Shown here piece after piece: positions 57,149 through 64,000 of a DNA stretch of 64,000 nucleotides. The translations under genes and the position numbers were made by a program. The notes under the pieces were generated by a model. It ran no database searches, was not told the origin of the DNA, and was given only the letters and a program-made list of their open reading frames with translations. This DNA is from [Clostridium] aminophilum DSM 10710 (GTDB lineage: Bacteria > Bacillota > Clostridia > Lachnospirales > Lachnospiraceae), in NCBI RefSeq assembly GCF_000711825.1, contig NZ_JONJ01000010.1, forward strand, positions 83,564 to 147,563, in the 5' to 3' direction. The number at the start of each line of letters is the position of its first letter. Position 1 is the stretch's first letter.

Positions 57149-58742
57149 AAATGCGGACTATGGCGCAGCGGAAGCCTATCTCACATTTGAGCATGACGAG
57201 TTTACCATGAAGCCCACCCTTGATGAAAACGGGCGGCTGATACCGAGGGAGGATTACCGCATTTCTTCCCTCAACTGTGGGGGCGAGGATTTCGCTGTTG
57301 CCTGTATGCGGGCTAATCTCCGCTATGAGAAAAACCAAAAACGGGAAGATGTGAAAAGCCACCACTATATCATCAGCTTTGACCCACGGGACGGGACAGA
57401 CAACGGCTTGACCGTAGACCGGGCGCAGGAGCTGGGCGAGCAGTTCTGTAAAGAGCATTTCCCCGGACACCAAGCCTTAGTCTGCACCCACCCGGACGGG
57501 CATAACCACAGCGGCAATATCCATGTGCATATCGTCATCAACTCCCTGCGGATTTATGAAGTCCCGCTTCTGCCCTACATGGACAGACCAGCCGACACAC
57601 GGGAGGGCTGCAAGCACCGCTGCACCAACGCCGCTATGGAATATTTCAAGAGTGAAGTCATGGAGATGTGCCACCGGGAGGGGCTTTACCAAATCGACCT
57701 CCTAAGCGGCAGCAAGGAACGGATAACCGAACGGGAATACTGGGCGGCAAAGAAAGGACAGCTTGCCCTTGATAAAGAGAACGCTGTCAGAGAAGCCGCA
57801 GGACAGCCGACCAAGCCCACCAAGTTTGAAACGGACAAGGCGAAGCTGCGCCGGACGATACGGCAGGCACTTTCCCAAGCTGGCAGCTTTGACGAATTTT
57901 CTTCCCTTTTGCTGCGGGAGGGTGTGACCGTCAAGGAGAGCCGGGGGCGGCTTTCCTACCTCACGCCGGACAGGACAAAGCCTATCACAGCCCGGAAGCT
58001 GGGGGACGATTTTGACAAGGCTGCTGTCCTTGTCCTGCTTACGCAGAACGCCCACAGAGCCGCCGAACAGAGCAAAGCCATACTCGAATACCCTGCCGCG
58101 GTTAAAAAGCTGTCACAAGGGGAAAAAACCACAAAAACCACCCCGGCAGACAACACCTTGCAGCGCATGGTTGACCGGGAAGCCAAGCGAGCCGAGGGCA
58201 AGGGCGTGGGCTATGACCGCTGGGCGGCAAAGCACAACCTAAAGCAAATGGCAGCTACCGTTACCGCCTATCAGCAGTACGGCTTTTCTTCCCCGGAGGA
58301 ACTGGACGAAGCCTGTTCTGCCGCCTATACCGCCATGCGGGAAAGCCTTACAGAGCTGAAGCAGATGGAAAAGACGCTGAACGGGAAAAAGGAGCTGCAA
58401 CGGCAGGTGCTTGCCTATTCCAAGACCCGCCCTGTCCGGGACGGGCTGAAACAGCAGAAAAACGCCAAAGCAAAAGCAGCCTACCGTCAGAAGTACGAAA
58501 GCGACTTTATCATAGCAGACGCAGCCGCCCGCTATTTCAGGGAAAACGGCATTTCCAAGCTGCCGAGCTATAAAGCCCTGCAAGCAGAGATTGAAACCCT
58601 TATCCAAGAGAAAAACAGCGGCTACAACGATTACCGGGCAAAACGGGAGGAATACCGCCGCTTACAGACTGTCAAGGGCAATATCGACCAGATTTTACAC
58701 CGGGAGCGCAAGCCTGTGAAAAGGCAGGAACAGGAACGATAA
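57120..58742 (+). CDS. Relaxase (MOBP-type)
   Basis: DNA-nicking transesterase of 540 residues that starts transfer. It begins ATFKHISSKNADYGAAEAYL and has the three-histidine metal motif in DGHNHSGNIHVHIV (about residues 125-138). A long helical C-terminal half follows. TTG at 57120 is chosen because it gives the usual family start; GTG at 57111 is also in frame. The gene lies inside the end of mobC, so translation is coupled. Confidence 0.9.
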   Translation: MATFKHISSKNADYGAAEAYLTFEHDEFTMKPTLDENGRLIPREDYRISSLNCGGEDFAVACMRANLRYEKNQKREDVKSHHYIISFDPRDGTDNGLTVDRAQELGEQFCKEHFPGHQALVCTHPDGHNHSGNIHVHIVINSLRIYEVPLLPYMDRPADTREGCKHRCTNAAMEYFKSEVMEMCHREGLYQIDLLSGSKERITEREYWAAKKGQLALDKENAVREAAGQPTKPTKFETDKAKLRRTIRQALSQAGSFDEFSSLLLREGVTVKESRGRLSYLTPDRTKPITARKLGDDFDKAAVLVLLTQNAHRAAEQSKAILEYPAAVKKLSQGEKTTKTTPADNTLQRMVDREAKRAEGKGVGYDRWAAKHNLKQMAATVTAYQQYGFSSPEELDEACSAAYTAMRESLTELKQMEKTLNGKKELQRQVLAYSKTRPVRDGLKQQKNAKAKAAYRQKYESDFIIADAAARYFRENGISKLPSYKALQAEIETLIQEKNSGYNDYRAKREEYRRLQTVKGNIDQILHRERKPVKRQEQER

Positions 58743-58927
58743 AAACCGCCCCAAAATGTACCCGAACCTATACAGAACAAGGGGGCTGCCCCGTACCCTA
58801 TCCGCAAATACCAAAGGATTTTTTAACGGGCTTATAGGGCAGAAAAAACCCGAAAATGATACCGAGATGATACAGAATTACCGCCGATACCGCCACACCA
58901 GCGGAAACGGCAGAAAGGAGCGCACCC

Positions 58928-59140
58928 ATGCCAAGAATGAGCAAGAAACGGCGGCTGGAATGGTCTTTTTTCCTGCGGCAAGTGAAAGTCGGGAATTCCA
59001 CCTGCGATCGTATCACATACAATGACCTCTGCCGGGGCTGTACCCATAGCTGCAAGCAGAGCTTCCGGGCGGTTATCATACTCTGCCCCCACTACTACTC
59101 CAAACGCCGGAAAAAGGAGGACAGGGACAATGGCAGATAA
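58928..59140 (+). CDS. Cysteine-rich VLP domain protein
   Basis: A small basic protein of 70 residues (MPRMSKKRRLEWSFFL, CRGCTHSCKQSFRAVII, four to five cysteines), typical of the small Cys-rich ORF between relaxase and replication genes in such elements. GAAAGGAG precedes the ATG. Function unknown. A longer open frame at 58756-59025 in another phase was rejected. Confidence 0.7.
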   Translation: MPRMSKKRRLEWSFFLRQVKVGNSTCDRITYNDLCRGCTHSCKQSFRAVIILCPHYYSKRRKKEDRDNGR

Positions 59141-59879
59141 CCGCAAGTATTACTACCTCAAGCTGAAAGAGAACTTTTTTGACAGCGACTCCATTGTGCT
59201 GCTGGAAGATATGAAAGACGGGATTTTATACTCCAATATCCTCTTGAAGCTGTACTTAAAATCGCTGAAAAACGGCGGGAAATTGCAGCTTGACGAGCAT
59301 ATCCCCTACACAGCGCAGATGATAGCGACACTGACCCGCCACCAGATAGGGACGGTTGAGAGGGCTTTAGAGATTTTCCGGCAGTTGGGGCTTGTGGAGC
59401 AGCTTGACAGCGGGGCTTTCTATATGACCGACATTGAGCTGATGATAGGACAGTCCTCTACCGAAGCCGAGCGGAAACGGGCTGCAAGACTGGAAAACAA
59501 GGCACTTTTACCGCCCCGGACAAAAGGCGGACATTTGTCCGACATTCGTCCACCAGAGATAGAGATAGAGTTAGAGAAAGAGATAGAGATAGAAAAAGAG
59601 AGAGAGGGAGAAACGGGACACCCCGCCCCCGCCGCTTATGGCAGATACAACAATGTGATACTGACCGATACAGAGCTTTCCGGGCTAAAAACAGAGTTGC
59701 CCGACAAGTGGGAGTATTATATTGACCGGCTTTCCTGCCATATCGCTTCCACCGGGAAACAGTACCACAGCCATGCAGCCACCATTTACAAGTGGGCGCA
59801 GGAGGACGCTGCCAAAGGCAAGGCTGCCCCGAAACAGGGCATACCCGATTATTCATGCAAGGAGGGCGAGAGCTTATGA
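59130..59879 (+). CDS. Phage-type replisome organizer protein
   Basis: A 249-residue protein with the replisome-organizer N-terminal winged helix (YYYLKLKENFFDSDSIVLLEDMKDG, LTRHQIGTVERALEIFRQLGLVE) and a low-complexity acidic linker of Glu/Ile/Lys repeats (about residues 145-165). It likely binds the element origin and recruits the helicase loader encoded next. AAGGAGG precedes the ATG; overlaps both neighbours. Confidence 0.87.
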   Translation: MADNRKYYYLKLKENFFDSDSIVLLEDMKDGILYSNILLKLYLKSLKNGGKLQLDEHIPYTAQMIATLTRHQIGTVERALEIFRQLGLVEQLDSGAFYMTDIELMIGQSSTEAERKRAARLENKALLPPRTKGGHLSDIRPPEIEIELEKEIEIEKEREGETGHPAPAAYGRYNNVILTDTELSGLKTELPDKWEYYIDRLSCHIASTGKQYHSHAATIYKWAQEDAAKGKAAPKQGIPDYSCKEGESL

Positions 59880-60730
59880 AAAACGGAATTGAAGCTATGA
59901 TTACGGACATTACAGCCACTACCGCCGAAGCGGAGGACTACACAGGCGAGGACGGGCTTTTATACTGCGGTAAGTGCCATACGCCCAAAGAAGCCTATTT
60001 TGCAGAGGGAAAGACTTGTTTCGGGCGTGACCGCCACCCGGCAGAGTGCGACTGCCAGCGGGCAGCCCGTGAAAAGCAGCAAGCCGCCGAAAGCCGACAG
60101 AAGCACCTTGAAAAAGTGGAGGACTTGAAACGCCGGGGCTTTACCGACCCTGCTATGCGGAACTGGACATTTGAGCATGACAACGGCAGAAACCCGCAGA
60201 CCGAAACCGCCCGCTTTTATGTGGAGAGCTGGGAAACCATGCAGGCTGAAAATATCGGCTACCTGTTTTGGGGCGGCGTGGGGACGGGAAAAAGCTACCT
60301 TGCCGCCTGTATCGCCAACGCCCTTATGGAAAAAGAGGTTGCCGTCTGCATGACAAACTTTGCAACGATACTGGGTGACCTTGCCGCCAGCTTTGAGGGC
60401 AGGAACGAATATATTTCCCGCCTTTGCAGCTACCCTCTGCTGATACTTGATGATTTCGGTATGGAGCGAGGAACAGAATACGGGCTGGAACAGGTTTACA
60501 GCGTGATTGACAGCCGTTACCGAAGCGGCAAGCCGCTGATCGCCACGACCAACCTCACGCTGGAGGAATTGCAGCACCCGCAGGACACGCCCCACGCCCG
60601 TATCTATGACAGGCTGACTTCCATGTGCGCCCCCGTCCGCTTCACGGGCAGCAACTTCCGAAAGGAAACCGCACAGGAAAAGCTGGAACGCTTAAAGCAA
60701 CTGATGAAGCAGCGAAAGGAGAGCCTATGA
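59876..60730 (+). CDS. DnaC/IstB-like ATP-binding protein
   Basis: AAA+ ATPase of 284 residues acting as helicase loader. A cysteine cluster (CGKCHTPKE, CDCQRAA) near the N-terminus may bind zinc. Walker A GGVGTGKSY, Walker B LLILDDFGMERG and sensor-1 IATTN are present. ATG overlaps the stop of the replisome organizer (ATGA). The pairing of organizer and loader is typical for autonomous replication of the circular form. Confidence 0.9.
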   Translation: MKNGIEAMITDITATTAEAEDYTGEDGLLYCGKCHTPKEAYFAEGKTCFGRDRHPAECDCQRAAREKQQAAESRQKHLEKVEDLKRRGFTDPAMRNWTFEHDNGRNPQTETARFYVESWETMQAENIGYLFWGGVGTGKSYLAACIANALMEKEVAVCMTNFATILGDLAASFEGRNEYISRLCSYPLLILDDFGMERGTEYGLEQVYSVIDSRYRSGKPLIATTNLTLEELQHPQDTPHARIYDRLTSMCAPVRFTGSNFRKETAQEKLERLKQLMKQRKESL

Positions 60731-60915
60731 CAGAAACGAAACAGACAAGCACCACCAAAACAGACCGCCGCCCGGACTGTGTGACGGAAATCCGCATGGG
60801 CAACTCCGTCCTTACCGTTTCCGGCTTCTTCAAGCAGGGCGCAACCGACACCGCAGCCGACAAGATGATGAAAGTGCTGGAAGCGGAAGCTGCTACACAA
60901 AAAACGGCGATTTGA
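60727..60915 (+). CDS. tnpW: Transposon-encoded protein TnpW
   Basis: A 62-residue protein of the TnpW family first known from Tn4451-type elements (VTEIRMGNSVLTVSGFFKQGATDTAADKMMKVLE). Role unproven. It overlaps the ATPase gene by four bases and precedes the recombinase, the usual order. Confidence 0.88.
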   Translation: MTETKQTSTTKTDRRPDCVTEIRMGNSVLTVSGFFKQGATDTAADKMMKVLEAEAATQKTAI

Positions 60916-60957
60916 CCGACCATAAAGAAGCAGATTTGACGCTTTTGCCGCTATACA

Positions 60958-61010
60958 GACAGCCGCCCCATGTGGTACAATCAAGGTACGGAATAGTGGG
61001 GCTGGCTGTC
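60958..61010 (+). promoter_or_regulatory. Recombinase promoter inside an inverted repeat
   Basis: GACAGCCGCCCCA (60958-60970) is the inverse of TGGGGCTGGCTGTC (60997-61010) with one bulged base. Between the arms lies the extended -10 TGGTACAAT (60973-60981). The arms could be an operator pair or fold in the 5-prime region and limit recombinase expression. Confidence 0.6.
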
Positions 61011-61026
61011 GGAAACGGAGGATTTT

Positions 61027-62637
61027 ATGTTAAGACAGACCAACCAACAACCAATTACCGCCCTTTACCCAAGACTATCCCATGAGGACGAGCTGCAAGG
61101 CGAAAGCAATTCCATTTCCAATCAGAAGCGTATCCTTGAAACCTATGCAAAGCAGAACGGCTTTTCCAATCTGCGCTGGTACACGGACGACGGTTATTCT
61201 GGTGCGAACTTTCAAAGACCCGGTTTTCAAGCCATGCTTGCGGACATTGAAGCCGGAAAAGTCGGGACAGTTATCGTAAAGGATATGTCGAGGTTAGGGC
61301 GAAACTACCTGCAAGTGGGAATGTACACGGAAATGATTTTCCCACAGAAAGGTGTCCGCTTCATCGCTATCAATGACGGAGTGGACAGCGCACAGGGCGA
61401 CAATGACTTTGCCCCGCTGCGGAATATCTTTAACGAATGGCTGGTGAGAGATACGAGCAAGAAAATCAAAGCAGTAAAACGCTCAAAAGGCATGAATGGC
61501 AAGCCCATCACAAGCAAGCCTGTGTATGGCTACCTCATGGACGAGGATGAAAATTTCATTATTGACGAGGAAGCTGCACCCGTAGTCAAGCAGATATACA
61601 ACCTCTGTCTTGCCGGGAATGGTCCGACCAAGATAGCCCGTATGCTCACAGAGCAGCAAATCCCCACGCCGGGAACGCTTGAATACCGCAGGACGGGCAG
61701 CACCCGCCGCTACCACCCCGGCTATGAGTGCAAGTGGGCGACCAATACCGTAGTGCATATCCTTGAAAACCGGGAATACACAGGCTGTCTGGTAAATTTC
61801 AAGACAGAAAAACTTTCTTACAAAGTCAAGCACAGTGTAGAAAATCCCCCGGAAAAGCAAGTGATTTTCGAGAACCACCACGAGCCTATCATAGACACCC
61901 AAACATGGGAACGGGTGCAGGAGCTTCGCAAACAGCGCAAACGCCCAAACCGCTATGATGAAGTGGGTTTGTTCTCCGGCATACTGTTCTGTGCGGACTG
62001 CGGCAGCGTGATGTATCAGCAGCGATACCAGACGGACAAGCGCAAGCAGGACTGTTATATCTGCGGCAACTACAAGAAACGCACCCATGACTGTACGGCG
62101 CACTTTATCCGCACCGACCTCTTGACCGCTGGTGTACTCTCCAATCTGCGGAAAGTGACCAGCTATGCGGCAAAGCATGAAGCCCGGTTTATGAAACTCT
62201 TGATTGAGCAGAACGAGGACGGGGGCAAACGCAGGAACGCCGCCAAGAAAAAGGAACTGGAAGCCTCCGAGAAACGCATAGCCGAGTTATCCGCTATCTT
62301 CAAGCGGCTGTATGAGGACAGCGTGACCGGGCGCATATCAGACGAGCGTTTCACAGAGCTGTCGGCAGACTATGAAGCAGAGCAACGGGAGCTGAAAGAA
62401 AGAGCCGCTGCTATTCAAGCGGAGCTTTCCAAAGCACAGGAAGCCACCGTGAACGCAGAAAAGTTTATGAATGTTGTCCGGCGGCATACCAGCTTTGAAG
62501 AACTTACCCCTACTCTGCTGCGGGAGTTTGTAGAGAAAATCGTTGTGCATGAGTGCAGCTATGACGAGAACAAGACCCGCAGACAGGACATTGAGATTTA
62601 TTATTCTTTTGTTGGCAAGGTGGACTTGCCCGAATAA
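61027..62637 (+). CDS. Large serine recombinase of the nested element
   Basis: Site-specific recombinase of 536 residues that would excise and insert the element. The resolvase domain starts ITALYPRLSHEDE with the catalytic Ser in RLS and has DDGYSGANFQRPGF and KDMSRLGRNYLQ. The recombinase domain (KPVYGYLMDED, GPTKIARML), the zinc ribbon (CADCGSVM, CYICGNY) and a coiled coil (about residues 390-470) follow. It lies at the right end of the element, next to attR, as usual. Related to TnpX-type enzymes. Confidence 0.94.
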   Translation: MLRQTNQQPITALYPRLSHEDELQGESNSISNQKRILETYAKQNGFSNLRWYTDDGYSGANFQRPGFQAMLADIEAGKVGTVIVKDMSRLGRNYLQVGMYTEMIFPQKGVRFIAINDGVDSAQGDNDFAPLRNIFNEWLVRDTSKKIKAVKRSKGMNGKPITSKPVYGYLMDEDENFIIDEEAAPVVKQIYNLCLAGNGPTKIARMLTEQQIPTPGTLEYRRTGSTRRYHPGYECKWATNTVVHILENREYTGCLVNFKTEKLSYKVKHSVENPPEKQVIFENHHEPIIDTQTWERVQELRKQRKRPNRYDEVGLFSGILFCADCGSVMYQQRYQTDKRKQDCYICGNYKKRTHDCTAHFIRTDLLTAGVLSNLRKVTSYAAKHEARFMKLLIEQNEDGGKRRNAAKKKELEASEKRIAELSAIFKRLYEDSVTGRISDERFTELSADYEAEQRELKERAAAIQAELSKAQEATVNAEKFMNVVRRHTSFEELTPTLLREFVEKIVVHECSYDENKTRRQDIEIYYSFVGKVDLPE

Positions 62638-62645
62638 CCGCCCGA

Positions 62646-62678
62646 CCTATCCGACACAATGCGCAAGTGCCGGATAGG
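62646..62678 (+). terminator. Hairpin after the recombinase gene
   Basis: CCTATCCG (62646-62653) pairs with CGGATAGG (62671-62678); a short T-run occurs 12 bases later, so termination is likely but not textbook. Confidence 0.5.
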
Positions 62679-62703
62679 AACGGCAAAATTTTTTACACTT
62701 CTA

Positions 62704-62729
62704 TTACTTCTTTATCGCACATCAGTAAA
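62704..62729 (-). other. Right junction (attR) of the nested element
   Basis: Element end read inward on the minus strand is TACTGATGTGCGATAAAG, similar to the left end, with core AA at 62728-62729 shared with maff2 codon 42. Confidence 0.8.
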
Positions 62730-62820
62730 GTCACAGGGCATGAAGCAGCTCATGGCCGGTGGAGGAGTTGCCCTCATCGGAACCACACTTGTTCCACTTC
62801 TTAAGGGTTTGTTCCACTGA
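62728..62820 (+). pseudogene. maff2: maff2, 3-prime part
   Basis: Thirty codons (KSQGMKQLMAGGG, then VALIGTTLVPLLKGLFH) and TGA complete the protein begun at 51842. No start codon with ribosome site precedes it, although an internal ATG at codon 5 exists. Joined at the AA core the gene has 71 codons in one frame. Confidence 0.88.
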
Positions 62821-62894
62821 TCGTTTTTTTCCGGACATGGGAGAAAATAAAAAACAGGGAGCCGTTCTACGGCTCTCTGGAAAGGAGGTAACCA

Positions 62895-63728
62895 TTGGAG
62901 AGTTTGTTGGAGAAACTGACGGACTGGCTCAAAGGGATACTGGTGAGTGGAATCATGGATAATCTCACAACGACATTTGCAACCTTAAATCAAAAGGTTG
63001 GAGAGGTAGCAACACAGGTAGCGCAGAAGCCGGATCAGTTTCAGCCTACAGTTTATAACCTGATCAAAAACCTGTCGGAAAATGTGATCCTGCCCATAGC
63101 AGGAATCATTCTTACTTTTATTGCATGTTATGAGTTGATCCAGTTGGTTATTTCACATAATAACCTGGCAAATTTCGAGACGTGGATCTTTTTTAAATGG
63201 GTATTCAAGACCTTTGTGGCGGTAACACTGATCACCAATACCTTTAATATCACTATGGCAGTCTTTGATGTAGCCCAGCATGTGGTCAATCAGTCGGGTG
63301 CACTGATAGCAGACAGCACAGCGGTGGATGGTTCAACCCTGGAAACCATGAAATCAACGCTGGAGGCTATGGATGTTGGACCGTTGTTTGGCATATACCT
63401 ACAGTCCTTTTTTGTGAAGTCCTTATTTTCGATTTTATCAGTTCTGATCTGGGCTATCGTATATGGACGAATGATTGAAATCTACCTGACGATCAGTCTT
63501 GCTCCGATCCCTTTTGCAACCTTTGGTAACAGAGAGCAGAGCATGATTGGACAGAATTACTTTAGATCCCTTTTTGCCCTTGGCTTTCAGGGATTTTTGA
63601 TCATGGTATGCATAGCAATCTATGCAGCTTTGGTCAAGACGGTTTCATTTTCAACGGATATCATGGGCTCTTTGTGGAATGTCCTGGGTATTACGTTACT
63701 TCTTGCATTTACGCTGTTTAAGACGTAA
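62895..63728 (+). pseudogene. VirB6/TrbL-like conjugation membrane protein, 3-prime end cut by IS66
   Basis: Polytopic membrane subunit of the ICE mating channel. TTG start after AAGGAGG (six bases). An amphipathic start (MESLLEKLTDWLKGILV) and about six transmembrane helices are visible, with IGQNYFRSLFALGFQGFLIMV late. The frame ends LAFTLFKT where the bases GTAA of the IS supply the stop. Usual family members continue for a short tail, so only a few residues appear lost and the 277-residue product may still work. Confidence 0.82.
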
Positions 63729-64000
63729 ACGGTAAATAGTCGGTGCCGTGATACGGCATCTCGGCCATGAGATAATTATTCTGTCACTTTCAAAACTTGA
63801 AAAAGTTGGTGTCAACTTTTCCCAGTTTTCACAGGAGGTTTCTCATGGATACTCAATTAGCTACTTCCCAGATTCGTTTGCAGAACTGGGTTGCTATCAT
63901 CAGGGATCAGAAATCCAGCGGACTCACGATCAAAGACTATTGCCAGGAACACGATCTTTCCCAAAACGCGTATTACTACTGGCTTCGAAAAAGCCGACGT
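63725..64000 (+). mobile_element. IS66-family insertion sequence, left end
   Basis: Begins with the terminal bases GTAAACGGTAAATAGTCGG; GTAA ends are typical of IS66. An internal dyad GCCGT-GAT-ACGGC lies at 63744-63756 and AAAAGTTG-GTGT-CAACTTTT further in, then a tnpA-like gene. The right end is outside the window. The eight bases before it (TTTAAGAC) would be expected as target duplication. Confidence 0.8.
63845..64000 (+). CDS. tnpA: IS66 accessory protein TnpA (partial)
   Basis: ATG after AGGAGG opens a frame running off the window. The visible 52 residues (WVAIIRDQKSSGLTIKDYC, then QEHDLSQNAYYYWLRKSRR) match the helix-turn-helix start of IS66 TnpA, which precedes TnpB and the transposase in complete elements. 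Confidence 0.85.
   Translation, partial: MDTQLATSQIRLQNWVAIIRDQKSSGLTIKDYCQEHDLSQNAYYYWLRKSRR

Larger units (their letters stand above)
51967..62727 (+). mobile_element. Integrative mobilizable element carrying tet(W), nested in maff2
   Basis: About 10.8 kb bounded by imperfect inverted ends and a shared AA core. Contents in order: tet(W) unit, SAM methyltransferase, sigma-like and HTH proteins, MobC, MOBP-type relaxase, Cys-rich protein, replisome organizer, DnaC-like ATPase, TnpW, large serine recombinase. It has a relaxase but no conjugation channel, so it is expected to move with help of the host ICE. Removing it joins GGAGCTAAGTCACAGG and restores maff2. Confidence 0.85.
44084..64000 (+). 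mobile_element. Integrative conjugative element, left part
   Basis: AT-richer block with an ICE gene set: two HTH regulators, RepA-type initiator, PcfB, VirD4 coupling protein, Maff2 and a VirB6/TrbL-like protein. The left boundary is placed after the ppdK terminator by change of composition and content; no attachment repeat could be proved because the right end and the element integrase lie outside the window. It contains a nested tet(W) element and an IS66 insertion. Confidence 0.8.

Noticed and set aside
58756..59025. 89-codon frame after the relaxase gene
   Set aside because: It overlaps the better supported Cys-rich gene at 58928 in another phase and has no good ribosome site.

Overview
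The window reads as a chromosome segment of a gut-type Clostridia, most likely Lachnospiraceae, carrying the left part of an integrative conjugative element (ICE). The inference rests on gene content and order (holA-rpsT, lepA-hemW-prmA-rsmE, ireB-ruvX-DUF1292, rnjA-trmR-U32, era-recO-glyS-ppdK), clear AGGAGG ribosome sites, class II dimeric glycyl-tRNA synthetase, RNase J, IreB, and choline-binding-type wall repeats. No tRNA, rRNA or CRISPR array was seen.

Region 1 (1-44083) is ordinary GC-rich chromosome, nearly all on the plus strand. It holds replication and translation genes (holA, rpsT, lepA, prmA, rsmE, era, recO, glyS), a cell-envelope patch (L,D-transpeptidase, two-component system, wall-binding repeat protein), and a tRNA and sulfur modification series (cysteine desulfurase, thiI, mtaB, trmR, trhP). 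An amino-acid ABC importer follows with an AbgB-like amidohydrolase and an AEC transporter, then ppdK. One small HPr-like gene lies on the minus strand with its own promoter and terminator. Short tandem repeats with different unit lengths (about 16 to 69 bp) sit just behind many stop codons.

Region 2 (about 44084 to beyond 64000) is AT-richer and is the ICE. It has two small HTH regulators, each with palindromic operators, an iteron and hairpin region, a RepA-type initiator, PcfB, a VirD4 coupling protein, Maff2 and a VirB6/TrbL-like membrane protein. A nitroreductase with a 14-codon ORF in its leader and a strongly structured non-coding segment lie between the coupling protein and Maff2.

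Region 3 (51967-62727) is a second mobile element nested inside the ICE. It splits the maff2 gene after codon 41. It carries tet(W) with its leader peptide and attenuator, a SAM methyltransferase, a sigma-like and an HTH protein, MobC and a MOBP-type relaxase, replication accessory genes, TnpW and a large serine recombinase. Its ends form an imperfect inverted repeat (18 of 24 positions) and both junctions share the dinucleotide AA; removing it restores a 71-codon maff2.

Region 4 (63725-64000) is the start of an IS66-family insertion sequence that cuts the VirB6-like gene; its first bases GTAA supply the new stop codon. The right end of this IS and of the ICE lie outside the window.
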